Source of the DNA: an uncultured Azospirillum sp.
GTDB taxonomy: Bacteria; Pseudomonadota; Alphaproteobacteria; Azospirillales; Azospirillaceae
NCBI GenBank assembly: GCA_937960755.1
Contig: CALGOL010000528.1
Span: 1 to 5,373 of the forward strand
Length of the DNA stretch: 5,373 nucleotides
Reading direction: 5' to 3'
Below the pieces are notes generated by a model. It was not told the origin of the DNA. It saw only the letters and a program-made list of their open reading frames with translations, and searched no databases. Position numbers and translations under genes: made by a program. This document shows positions 1-5,373 of this stretch, piece by piece. Positions within the stretch are counted from its first letter, which is position 1; each line of letters opens with the position of its first letter.

Positions 1-78
1 GCGGCGGCCGTAGCCGTCGGCCGCGCCGTGCGCATCCCGCCATCGGCGAAGCGTCAATGGCGATCCGGCGTCATTCAC
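1..78 (-). CDS. N-terminal fragment of an unrecognised divergent gene, cut by the window edge
   Basis: Reading the minus strand from a GTG at 78-76 gives 26 codons with no stop before the left edge; the protein begins MNDAGSPLTL and continues with an Arg-rich stretch (RRWRD) ending in DGYGRR. The start was chosen because the minus strand carries GGGGGAGG (plus positions 86-93) seven bases upstream, one of the best ribosome binding sites in the window. An ATG four bases downstream of the GTG start, in another frame (74-72), meets a stop after six codons, and ATGs at 43 and 35 have no binding site. The gene would be divergent from the DUF2141/oxygenase pair, with about 106 bp between start codons. 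Nothing in 26 residues identifies a family and no signal peptide is visible. The main doubt is length: an open frame this short can occur by chance in GC-rich DNA. Confidence 0.5.
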   Translation of the reverse strand, partial: MNDAGSPLTLRRWRDAHGAADGYGRR

Positions 79-184
79 GAAGAAACCTCCCCCAAACACG
101 TACAGGCGATGGCGCATACGGGGGGCCCGCCGTCAACTTGGCCCCATTGCGCGACAGCGCCAGCTTAATGAAAAGGGGCCGAGT
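79..184. promoter_or_regulatory. Divergent intergenic region, probable promoter region for both sides
   Basis: This 106-bp gap lies between the GTG start of the left-edge minus-strand gene and the ATG of the DUF2141 gene, so promoters for both directions are expected here (inference from layout). It contains the two ribosome binding sites: GGGGGAGG for the minus gene at 86-93 and AAGGGG for the plus gene at 173-178, six bases before the ATG. The minus strand has TTGACG (plus 131-136), close to a sigma-70 -35 box, but no convincing -10 hexamer at the right spacing. I see no clear -35/-10 pair on the plus strand and no convincing operator repeat. Confidence 0.35.
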
Positions 185-619
185 ATGGGCAAGGGATTTT
201 CTCGTTTCTTGGTTTTGACCGCCGGTTTGGTTGTTTCCGCCGCCACAGCCGCAGCAGCCGGCGACCTGACGGCGACGACCCGCGGGGTCAAACCGCAAAA
301 CGGCGCGGTGATGATTGCGGTTTTCGACAGCGCCGACGCTTTTTCCGCCCATCGCCCGTTCGCCGGTCAACGGCTGGTCCCGACGCCGGGTGAGGTGAAG
401 GCGATTTTTCACGGCCTGCCCGCCGGCCGCTATCTGGTGGCCGCCTATCAAGACGCCGACGGCGACGGTAAGCTGAGCGTCAACCTGTTCGGCGTTCCGG
501 TGGAGGCGTACGGCTTCGGCGGCGACCCGCCGTCGCGCTTCGGTCCGCCGCAGTTCGACGCCGCCGCCGTCACAGTGGGCGAAGCGCCGGTCGACGTGAT
601 CGCCACCTTGAGCCCGTGA
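185..619 (+). CDS. Secreted DUF2141-family protein
   Basis: The 144-residue protein starts with a Sec-type signal peptide: positive residues K3 and R7, a hydrophobic core at about 8-20 and an Ala-rich cleavage site near A25/G26. The mature domain matches the DUF2141 (PF09912) pattern: a beta strand GAVMIAVF (about 40-47), then FHGLPAGRYLVAAYQD (75-90), an acidic loop D90-x-D92-x-D94-G-K and the family signature GVPVEAYGFG (103-112), followed by PPQFDAAAV. The family is small, exported and of unknown function. The DxDxDG loop resembles a calcium-binding loop, which is inference only. The ATG is supported by AAGGGG at 173-178 with a six-base spacer; the frame is open further upstream but offers no start codon with a binding site. 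The stop codon overlaps the ribosome binding site of the oxygenase gene downstream, so the two are probably co-transcribed and translationally coupled. Family assignment is confident; function is not known. Confidence 0.88.
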   Translation: MGKGFSRFLVLTAGLVVSAATAAAAGDLTATTRGVKPQNGAVMIAVFDSADAFSAHRPFAGQRLVPTPGEVKAIFHGLPAGRYLVAAYQDADGDGKLSVNLFGVPVEAYGFGGDPPSRFGPPQFDAAAVTVGEAPVDVIATLSP

Positions 620-621
620 GG
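618..621 (+). promoter_or_regulatory. Ribosome binding site that decides the oxygenase start
   Basis: GAGG at 618-621 sits six bases before the ATG at 628 and overlaps the TGA stop (617-619) of the DUF2141 gene. A GTG at 616 in the same frame would add four residues and overlap that stop by four bases, but it has no good binding site upstream. ATG 628 is therefore preferred; ATG 631, directly next to it, is also possible. Ribosomes finishing the upstream gene would stop on top of this site, the usual arrangement for translational coupling. Confidence 0.6.
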
Positions 622-627
622 TCCGCC

Positions 628-2097
628 ATGATGCGATACGCCTTTGATCGCCGCGCTTTGCTGCGCGGTTTTAGCGGCCTCGCCGCCGCCGCCCTTGCGC
701 CTTCCCTCGCCGAGGCCGAAACGCCCGACGCGCTGGCGGCGTGGCGCGCGCGCGGAACCGAAAGGGACGTGGGGCGGCTGATGGTGGAGGGGCGCTTTCC
801 CGCCGAGCTGCGCGGCGTGTTCTACCGCAACGGCCCGACGCCGCAGACGGCGGAAGGCGGGCGCGGCCGGCACTGGTTTGACGGCGACGGGCTGATGCAG
901 GCTTGGCGCATCGACGGCCCCGACACGGCGTCCTACCGCAGCCGCTTCATCGCCACCCATAAGCGGCAAGCCGAAACCGCAGCCGGCCGAGCGCTGTTTC
1001 CGACCTTTTCGGAACGCCCGCCAAACGCCGCGCCTTTGACGCCGCCTCACCGCTCCAATCCCGCCAATATCAACGCTTTGCCGCTCAACGGCCGGCTCTT
1101 GGCGCTGTGGGAGACCGGGCCGGCATGGGAGTTGGACCCGGCGACGCTGGAGACGCGGGGGGAAGTCGCATGGCGGCCGGATTTGCGCGGGTTGGCGTTT
1201 TCCGCCCATCCCAAAATCGACCCTAGCGGCGAGGTGTGGAATTTCGGCGTCAATTATCCCGGCGGCGAGATGATGATCTGGCGCATCGGCGGCGACGGCG
1301 AACTGAAGCGCTTCGTCCTGCTGAAGATCAAGCATCCGGCCATGCTGCATGACGTGGCGATAACCGAAAGATCGCTGGTTTTCGCGCTTACCCCCTATTT
1401 CCTCGACCCGGAGAAGCTGGCGGCCGGGCGAAGCTTCCTCGACGCCCACGACTGGCGGCCCGACCAGCCGATCCGGCTGGTCGCGGTGGATAAGGACGAC
1501 CCCGACAAGCTGCGGACTTGGGAGGTCCCGGCGGGCTTCGGCTTTCACTTCTCCAACGCTTGGGAGGAGGCGGACGGAACCATTCGCTTCGACTTCACGC
1601 TGGCGGACGATCCGGGAATCGTCGCCCGCCGGCTGGCCGGCGTGATGGCTGGTCGGTGGATGGACGCGGCCCCCTTGCGGCTGACGTCTTTCGTGTTGCG
1701 CCCTGGCGGACGGGTGGAGACGGCGGCGCTCACGGCCGGCGCGTCGGAATTCCCTCGCGTCGATCCCGCCGCGGTCGGCCGTCGGCATGACGCGGTTTTC
1801 CATTTGGAGAATCTGAGCGGCGGCCCGTGGTTCGACAGCGTGGTTCGCCGCGACGGCGACGGCGCGCCGCGAGGCGCTTACCGCTATCCCGCCGGCCAAA
1901 TCCCCGAAGAACATGTTTTCGTTTCCCAACCCGGCGGCGGCGCCGGATGGGTGCTCGGCACGGTGATCGACGTGGCGCGCGACCGGCACGGGTTGGCGAT
2001 CTTCGCCGCCGCCCAATTAAGCGACGGGCCGCTGGCCACGGCGTGGCTTACAGGCTTTCAGCCCCCCGGCCTGCACGGGGCTTTCGTCGCCGCCTAA
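628..2097 (+). CDS. Tat-exported carotenoid oxygenase family protein (RPE65/CCD family)
   Basis: The 489-residue protein belongs to the carotenoid/apocarotenoid/stilbene cleavage dioxygenases, seven-bladed propellers that use four-His iron to split a C=C bond with O2. The iron ligands can be placed: H194 (SAHPKID), H241 (MLHDVAI), H307 (FGFHFSN) and H483 (GLHGAF close to the C-terminus). RGVFYRNGPTP (62-72) and HWFDGDGLM (82-90) are typical N-terminal family motifs. Second-shell glutamates match E162 (WETGP) and E374 (SEFPRVD), but the third expected acidic position, in FVSQPGGGAGWVLG (431-444), shows only Gly/Ala. The N-terminus is a twin-arginine signal: R8-R9 in DRRALLRG, an Ala-rich hydrophobic stretch and AEA ending near residue 30, so folded, metal-loaded export to the periplasm is predicted. 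Length is normal for the family. The substrate (carotenoid, apocarotenal or lignin-derived stilbene) cannot be told from sequence. No carotenoid biosynthesis gene is in the window. Confidence 0.9.
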   Translation: MMRYAFDRRALLRGFSGLAAAALAPSLAEAETPDALAAWRARGTERDVGRLMVEGRFPAELRGVFYRNGPTPQTAEGGRGRHWFDGDGLMQAWRIDGPDTASYRSRFIATHKRQAETAAGRALFPTFSERPPNAAPLTPPHRSNPANINALPLNGRLLALWETGPAWELDPATLETRGEVAWRPDLRGLAFSAHPKIDPSGEVWNFGVNYPGGEMMIWRIGGDGELKRFVLLKIKHPAMLHDVAITERSLVFALTPYFLDPEKLAAGRSFLDAHDWRPDQPIRLVAVDKDDPDKLRTWEVPAGFGFHFSNAWEEADGTIRFDFTLADDPGIVARRLAGVMAGRWMDAAPLRLTSFVLRPGGRVETAALTAGASEFPRVDPAAVGRRHDAVFHLENLSGGPWFDSVVRRDGDGAPRGAYRYPAGQIPEEHVFVSQPGGGAGWVLGTVIDVARDRHGLAIFAAAQLSDGPLATAWLTGFQPPGLHGAFVAA

Positions 2098-2098
2098 G

Positions 2099-2119
2099 AG
2101 CGGGCGTCGCGCCGGCGCT
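2099..2119 (+). terminator. Possible weak terminator of the DUF2141-oxygenase pair
   Basis: Directly after the oxygenase stop codon, AGCG (2099-2102) can pair with CGCT (2116-2119) and GGCG (2103-2106) with CGCC (2110-2113), leaving a TCG loop and a two-base GG bulge. ATTTC follows, a poor U-tract. The position is right for a terminator, but an eight-base-pair stem is easily found by chance in DNA this GC-rich. A second weak inverted repeat (2143-2148 with 2174-2179, then TTT) lies a little further on. Confidence 0.3.
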
Positions 2120-2189
2120 ATTTCAGGCGTTGCATCAAGGCTCGCCGCCGGCATAAAGCGCAAGTCAAGCTCAGCGGCGTTTCATACAA

Positions 2190-2237
2190 GGGGACGGGCG
2201 CTTCCAGTTCCTCAAAAAACCGGCTCCGCCCGCCCCC
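2190..2237 (-). terminator. Long two-part hairpin downstream of the CBS gene, candidate terminator or 3' UTR structure
   Basis: Read on the minus strand, GGGGGCGGGCG (2237-2227) pairs with CGCCCGTCCCC (2200-2190) over 11 positions including one G-U. Inside it, after a 3x3 internal loop (GAG against AAG), CCGGTT (2223-2218) pairs with AACTGG (2209-2204) over six positions including one G-U, closing on the eight-base loop TTTTGAGG. On the plus strand the two wobble pairs become A-C mismatches, so the minus-strand RNA folds better. It begins 10 bases after the CBS stop codon. The bases after the stem are TTGTATG, a weak U-tract, so intrinsic termination is plausible but unproven; it could instead protect the mRNA 3' end. 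Confidence 0.5.
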
Positions 2238-2246
2238 AAAAGGCCG

Positions 2247-2681
2247 TTACGCCAATATTTCGGCGATCGCCTCCTTGCGATGCTGATCCGTTTCCAAGCG
2301 CAGCAGATCAATCGCCATGGCGTCACGGATCGACACCATGCCCACCGGACGGCCGTTTTCGACCACCGGCATATGACGGAACCCGCCGTCGTGCATCAAG
2401 TGCAACGCGTTGATGAGCGGGCGATCCGGCGCGATGGTCTGCGGGTCGGCGGTCATCACCTCGCCGACCTTGGTGCGGTCGGGGTCGAGCCCGCCCGCCA
2501 GCACGCGGAACAAGGCGTCGCGTTCGGTGAAAATCCCGACCAAGACGTCTTTGTCCACCACCATCACCGACCCGATGCGGGCCGTCGCCATGATGTGCGC
2601 GGCGGTGCGCACTGAAATGCTCTTTTCAACCGTGTGGATTTGCTGATTGGCGATAAGTTTGCGGATCGGCCGATTCGGCAT
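2247..2681 (-). CDS. Two-CBS-domain protein
   Basis: The 144-residue soluble protein is almost entirely a tandem CBS (Bateman) module. CBS1 covers about 7-62 and ends in GIFTERD (49-55); CBS2 covers about 75-130 with RHMPVV (102-107) and GMVSIRD (114-120). T52-x-x-D55 and S117-x-x-D120 are the S/T-x-x-D positions that contact ribose and phosphate of bound adenine nucleotides in this family, and both are intact, so AMP/ADP/ATP sensing is likely. There is no catalytic, DNA-binding or membrane segment, so it either binds a partner or acts as a stand-alone sensor; which is unknown. The ATG is well supported by GGGGAG (plus 2689-2694) with a seven-base spacer. It lies downstream of and co-directional with the kinase/GGDEF genes across a 208-bp AT-rich gap, and converges on the oxygenase gene. 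Its own promoter should lie in that gap, but I found no clear -35/-10 pair. Confidence 0.88.
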   Translation of the reverse strand: MPNRPIRKLIANQQIHTVEKSISVRTAAHIMATARIGSVMVVDKDVLVGIFTERDALFRVLAGGLDPDRTKVGEVMTADPQTIAPDRPLINALHLMHDGGFRHMPVVENGRPVGMVSIRDAMAIDLLRLETDQHRKEAIAEILA

Positions 2682-2837
2682 CTTTCATCTCCCCATCTCG
2701 TCTGACGATTACGTTCAGTCGCGGCGCCCGTTTTTTCGCCTCTTGGGCTTTCGAGCTTGTTTTCTGTGCTTCAAAGTTAGGGAGAGAAGGTCGGGATGGC
2801 AATGGGCCAAAGCGCATTTCGTTGCAGTATCGACAAT

Positions 2838-2869
2838 AAAAATGACATTAACCATGCTGATATGGCAAT
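2838..2869 (-). terminator. Candidate terminator of the kinase/GGDEF operon
   Basis: About 20 bases after the GGDEF stop codon, the minus strand has ATTGCCAT (2869-2862), loop ATCAGC, then ATGGTTAAT (2855-2847); these pair over eight positions with one G-U and one bulged T. Four bases later comes TTTTT (2842-2838) followed by ATTG. The arrangement fits an intrinsic terminator, although the stem is AT-rich and weak for a GC-rich genome. A second small inverted repeat (2871-2876 with 2894-2899, loop of 17) spans the stop codon just before it. Confidence 0.35.
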
Positions 2870-2889
2870 AATCCACGAAACCGCTCAAG

Positions 2890-4440
2890 TTATGTGGATA
2901 TTTTATTGCGTCCAGACCTTTTCGCTGCGTAAAGCGCCTCGTCGGCGCGCGCCAGCGCTCGTTCCAGCGACGCTTCGTCGGCGCGCCATTCGGCGACGCC
3001 GACGCTGGCGGTAATCGTAATACGAACGCCGTCGGCGTCGATCTCCATCGCCGCGACCGCGGCGCGCAAACGCTCCGCCACGGCGGCCGCCCCTTCCAGA
3101 TCGGTTTCCGGCAGCAGGGCGACGAATTCTTCACCGCCATAACGCGCCAGCACGTCGCTGTTGCGCAGAGCGCTGCGCGCCGCCGCCGCCGCTTGGCGCA
3201 GGGTCTGGTCGCCGGCGGCGTGACCATAGGTGTCGTTGACGGCCTTAAAGTGATCGAGATCGAACAGCAGCGCCGACAGCGGCCGATCATGGCGACGGGC
3301 GCGGCTGACTTCTTGCGCCGCCAGCTCCAAAAAGCGACGACGGTTCAGCGTCTCGGTCAGGCTGTCGACGGTGGCGAGACGTTCAAGCCGCCGGTTAGCC
3401 TCCTCCAGCGCGCGGGTGCGCTCCTGCACCCGATCCTCCAGCGTCTCGTTATACTGGCGAAGCTGTTCATAGAGGCGGACGTTGGCGAGACTGACGGCGA
3501 TTTTAGAGGCGAACACCTCCACCAGGCTGCGCTCAACATCGCTGGGTGGGCGGTCGGTTTGAATCCACGCCGCCACCTCGTGCCCGTCCGGGCCGGCGAT
3601 GTAAAGCGTGGTGGAGCCGGATTCGTAAACGCTTTGATGGTTGACGAAGGCGCGCTCGATCGCGACGGCGACCGCCGGATCGTCCACCACCTCCGCCACC
3701 GGCAGTTCCGCCGCGTTGGCGTAACGCCCGGCTCCCGCCAGCACCACCACGCCGCCGCCGCCGGTTCGTCCGCCGGTTCCGCCGTCAATGCGCTGAGCGC
3801 ACAAGATGCCGTTGGGCGGAGCGGACAGCACCGCGGTGAGTTGCGTCAGCACCCCGGCGGCGAACTGCCGCATCGAGTGCATCTCGAACAGCCGGTCGGT
3901 GGATTCGATGATCTGCTGCAAGCCCCGGCGGTTGGTTTCCAGCGCCATGATATGGGCGTAGGCGCGCAAGGCGGCGATCACCGTGGTGAACAGCTTTTGC
4001 GTGGTGAGCTCGGTCTTGGCTTTGTAGTCGTTGATGTCGTAATCGACGATGACGTCTTCTTCCGGCGCCTGGCCGGGCTGGCCGGTGCGCAAGATGATGC
4101 GCACGGCGTGATTGGCGAATTCGTCGCGGATGCGCCGGACCAACTGCAAACCGGCGTCGTCGGTCTCCATCACCACATCCAGCAGGATCAAGGCGATGTC
4201 CGTTTCCGCCGCCAGCACGCGGGCGGCTTCCTTGGCGCTATGGGCGCCCAGCAGCGTCACGCCGCGGCCGGAAAAGCGCAACTTCGACAGGGCGAGCCGG
4301 GTGACGGCGTGAACTTCGGCGTCGTCGTCCACCACCAAAATCTTCCACGGCGGGCCCTCGTCGCCACGGCCGCCGCCGGTCGCCGCATCGGCTGCGGCGA
4401 CTTCGTCCTCGTCGGCAAACATAAACTCGTCCGACGTCAT
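2890..4440 (-). CDS. Response regulator with REC, DUF3369 and GGDEF domains (diguanylate cyclase)
   Basis: The 516-residue protein is predicted to make cyclic-di-GMP from two GTP under control of phosphorylation. After an acidic, Gly-rich tail (1-31) comes a receiver domain (about 32-160): acidic D38/D39, phospho-acceptor D88 (LILLDVV), T119 and K142, with KT instead of the usual KP. Residues about 165-320 match DUF3369 (PF11849), a GAF-like domain of unknown ligand; motifs such as RTGQPGQAPE and YDINDYKAKTEL in the receiver are typical of DUF3369 regulators. A Gly-rich run lies at 220-230. A coiled coil (about 323-355) leads into GGDEF (356-516): metal ligand D394, N402, D411, active site GGEEF at 435-439, and RNSD (426-429) exactly five residues before it, the RxxD product-inhibition site. 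No EAL or HD-GYP domain is present. Its ATG overlaps the kinase stop as ATGA, with AAGGGAG about 10 bases upstream inside the kinase gene, so the kinase is almost certainly its partner. Confidence 0.93.
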   Translation of the reverse strand: MTSDEFMFADEDEVAAADAATGGGRGDEGPPWKILVVDDDAEVHAVTRLALSKLRFSGRGVTLLGAHSAKEAARVLAAETDIALILLDVVMETDDAGLQLVRRIRDEFANHAVRIILRTGQPGQAPEEDVIVDYDINDYKAKTELTTQKLFTTVIAALRAYAHIMALETNRRGLQQIIESTDRLFEMHSMRQFAAGVLTQLTAVLSAPPNGILCAQRIDGGTGGRTGGGGVVVLAGAGRYANAAELPVAEVVDDPAVAVAIERAFVNHQSVYESGSTTLYIAGPDGHEVAAWIQTDRPPSDVERSLVEVFASKIAVSLANVRLYEQLRQYNETLEDRVQERTRALEEANRRLERLATVDSLTETLNRRRFLELAAQEVSRARRHDRPLSALLFDLDHFKAVNDTYGHAAGDQTLRQAAAAARSALRNSDVLARYGGEEFVALLPETDLEGAAAVAERLRAAVAAMEIDADGVRITITASVGVAEWRADEASLERALARADEALYAAKRSGRNKIST

Positions 4441-5373
4441 GCCGTCGCTTCTCCCTTAACGTCGCGGTTCGCCGCAGGCGCCGCGCTGTCCAGCACCCGC
4501 GGAAACGTCATGACGAACGAAGTGCCTTTGCCGGCGTCGCTGACCAAACGCAACTCGCCGCGCAACGCCACCGTCACCGCCGCGTGCAGGATATGCAGCC
4601 CCAACCCGCTGCCGCCAGCCCCGCGGCGGGTGGTGAAAAAGGGGTCGAACACCTGTTCGTGCAGTTCCGGCGGTATGCCCTTGCCGTCGTCGGAGAACAC
4701 CAGCTTGACCCTGTCGCCGTCAAGCGGCCGCGCAACGATGTCTATGCGACCGATTTGACCGGGCTCGAACGCATGCACCAGCGCATTGACCACCAGATTC
4801 GTCAAGCCATGCGACAGCGCGCCGGGATCGGTCTCCAACTCCAGATCGTCAGGGCAATCGACCACCACCTTGTGCGGTTCGCGCTTCAACCGCGGCCGCA
4901 GGCTGGTCAACACCTCGTCGATATAGCTTTTCAGCTTGAAGCGCCGGCGCTCGCCGCCGATTTGATCGACCGCCACTTGCTTGAAGCTGGCGATAATCTG
5001 CGCGGCGCGGTCGCAGTTGGACAGGGTGAGCTGCGCCGCTTCTTCGGCGTTGCCCAAGAACTCTTGCATGCGCGACGCGGTCAGCCGCCGCTCGGCCACC
5101 TCTTGGCGCAGTTGCTTGACCTCGCGCGACAGATAAGACGCCGAGGTGGTGGCGACCCCCACCGGCGTATTGACCTCGTGCGCGATGCCGGCCACCAGCC
5201 CGCCCAACGCCGCCAGCCGTTCCGACCGCATCAGGCTTTCCCGCGCCCGGGTCATGTCGCTGACGTCCCGCGCTTCCAACAGCACTTCGCGCACCTGCCC
5301 ATCGGCGCCGCGCACCGGCTTCAGCATGACGTCGAAGTTAAGCAGATCGCCGTTGCGGCCGCGGCGCAGTCGG
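4437..5373 (-). CDS. PAS sensor histidine kinase, 5' end outside the window
   Basis: The frame is open through the right edge, so this is the C-terminal part of a longer kinase. An ATG at 5327 exists, but residues encoded upstream (ending GDLLNFDV) run straight into LKPVRGADG and LLEARDVSD, the C-terminal part of a PAS fold, so it is an internal methionine. Numbering from that Met: dimerisation helix with phospho-acceptor H50 in AHEVNTPVG, a long helical stretch (about 63-118), then the ATPase domain with N-box NLVVNALVHAF (177-187), G1 DDGKGI (213-218), F-box FDPFF (227-231) and G2 GGSGLGL (238-244). All catalytic motifs are intact. No membrane segment is visible in this part, and the sensing region lies mostly beyond the edge. 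The kinase autophosphorylates on His and passes phosphate to a receiver Asp; its stop overlaps the start of the REC-DUF3369-GGDEF gene by four bases, making that protein the likely target. Confidence 0.93.
   Translation of the reverse strand, partial: RLRRGRNGDLLNFDVMLKPVRGADGQVREVLLEARDVSDMTRARESLMRSERLAALGGLVAGIAHEVNTPVGVATTSASYLSREVKQLRQEVAERRLTASRMQEFLGNAEEAAQLTLSNCDRAAQIIASFKQVAVDQIGGERRRFKLKSYIDEVLTSLRPRLKREPHKVVVDCPDDLELETDPGALSHGLTNLVVNALVHAFEPGQIGRIDIVARPLDGDRVKLVFSDDGKGIPPELHEQVFDPFFTTRRGAGGSGLGLHILHAAVTVALRGELRLVSDAGKGTSFVMTFPRVLDSAAPAANRDVKGEATA

Noticed and set aside
4..24. Seven-base-pair inverted repeat (4-10 with 18-24) as a terminator
   Set aside because: No T-tract on either side, and it falls inside the probable left-edge coding region, where GGCCG-type repeats arise from codon composition.
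38..62. CGCCAT / ATGGCG inverted repeat as an operator
   Set aside because: Six-base arms with a 13-base spacer are expected by chance here, and the repeat lies within the probable left-edge coding sequence.
131..136. TTGACG on the minus strand as the -35 box of a promoter for the left-edge gene
   Set aside because: Good match to the hexamer, but no acceptable -10 element at 16-19 bases, so no promoter is called.
1..168. Plus-strand frame open from the left edge to a TAA at 166-168, as the tail of an upstream gene
   Set aside because: Its translation mixes Trp, His, Cys and Pro without any pattern, and the minus-strand frame in 1-78 has a much better start signal.
71..451. 126-codon minus-strand frame starting inside the DUF2141 gene
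   Set aside because: It lacks domain features, ends just before the left-edge gene start in another frame, and is the antisense of a signal peptide and beta domain that are clearly real.
448..2016. 522-codon open frame on the minus strand opposite the DUF2141 and oxygenase genes
   Set aside because: The translation is rich in Arg, Gly, Pro and His with no recognisable domain, and it lies opposite two genes with clear families. Long antisense frames are common in GC-rich genes because stop codons are rare.
2626..2817. 63-codon minus-strand frame spanning the upstream region of the CBS gene
   Set aside because: No ribosome binding site before its ATG, Lys/Arg/Pro-rich low-complexity sequence, and it overlaps the CBS gene start in another frame.
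3193..4758. 521-codon open frame on the plus strand opposite the GGDEF regulator and the kinase
   Set aside because: It runs across the boundary of two well-supported genes, has low-complexity composition and shows no family features; it is the mirror of their coding bias.

Overview
The window is GC-rich, with short intergenic gaps, overlapping stop/start codons and purine-rich ribosome binding sites. The combination of a two-component sensor paired with a REC-DUF3369-GGDEF regulator, a Tat-exported carotenoid-oxygenase-family protein and a stand-alone two-CBS protein suggests a free-living alphaproteobacterium, probably of the Rhodospirillales/Azospirillum/Magnetospirillum kind. That placement is inference from gene content and composition, not a measured phylogeny.

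Layout: (a) Positions 1-78, minus strand, hold the first 26 codons of a gene that leaves the left edge; it starts at a GTG behind a strong ribosome binding site. (b) Positions 79-184 separate it from a divergent plus-strand pair. (c) Positions 185-2097 hold that pair: a small secreted DUF2141 protein followed, with its stop codon inside the next ribosome binding site, by a carotenoid oxygenase (RPE65/CCD family) with a twin-arginine signal. (d) Positions 2098-2246 form a convergent intergenic region with a possible short terminator for the plus-strand pair and a long two-part hairpin that folds better as minus-strand RNA. (e) Positions 2247-2681, minus strand, encode a two-CBS-domain protein. 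(f) Positions 2682-2889 are a noticeably AT-rich spacer. (g) Positions 2890-5373, minus strand, hold two signalling genes overlapping by ATGA: a PAS sensor histidine kinase (5' end beyond the window) and then a response regulator with REC, DUF3369 and GGDEF domains.

How the genes may work together: the histidine kinase and REC-DUF3369-GGDEF protein look like a cognate pair that converts a sensed signal into cyclic-di-GMP. The kinase H-, N-, G- and F-boxes, the receiver Asp, the GGEEF active site and the RxxD product-inhibition site are all intact. The DUF2141 protein and the oxygenase are predicted to be exported by different routes (Sec and Tat) yet are translated as a coupled pair, so they probably act together in the periplasm. 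The CBS protein probably responds to adenine nucleotides; nothing in the sequence ties it to a particular partner.

I see no CRISPR array, tRNA, rRNA, insertion sequence or obvious defence system. The leads most worth following are the coupled exported pair, the apparent loss of one second-shell glutamate in the oxygenase, the strand-biased hairpin, and the truncated divergent gene at the left edge.
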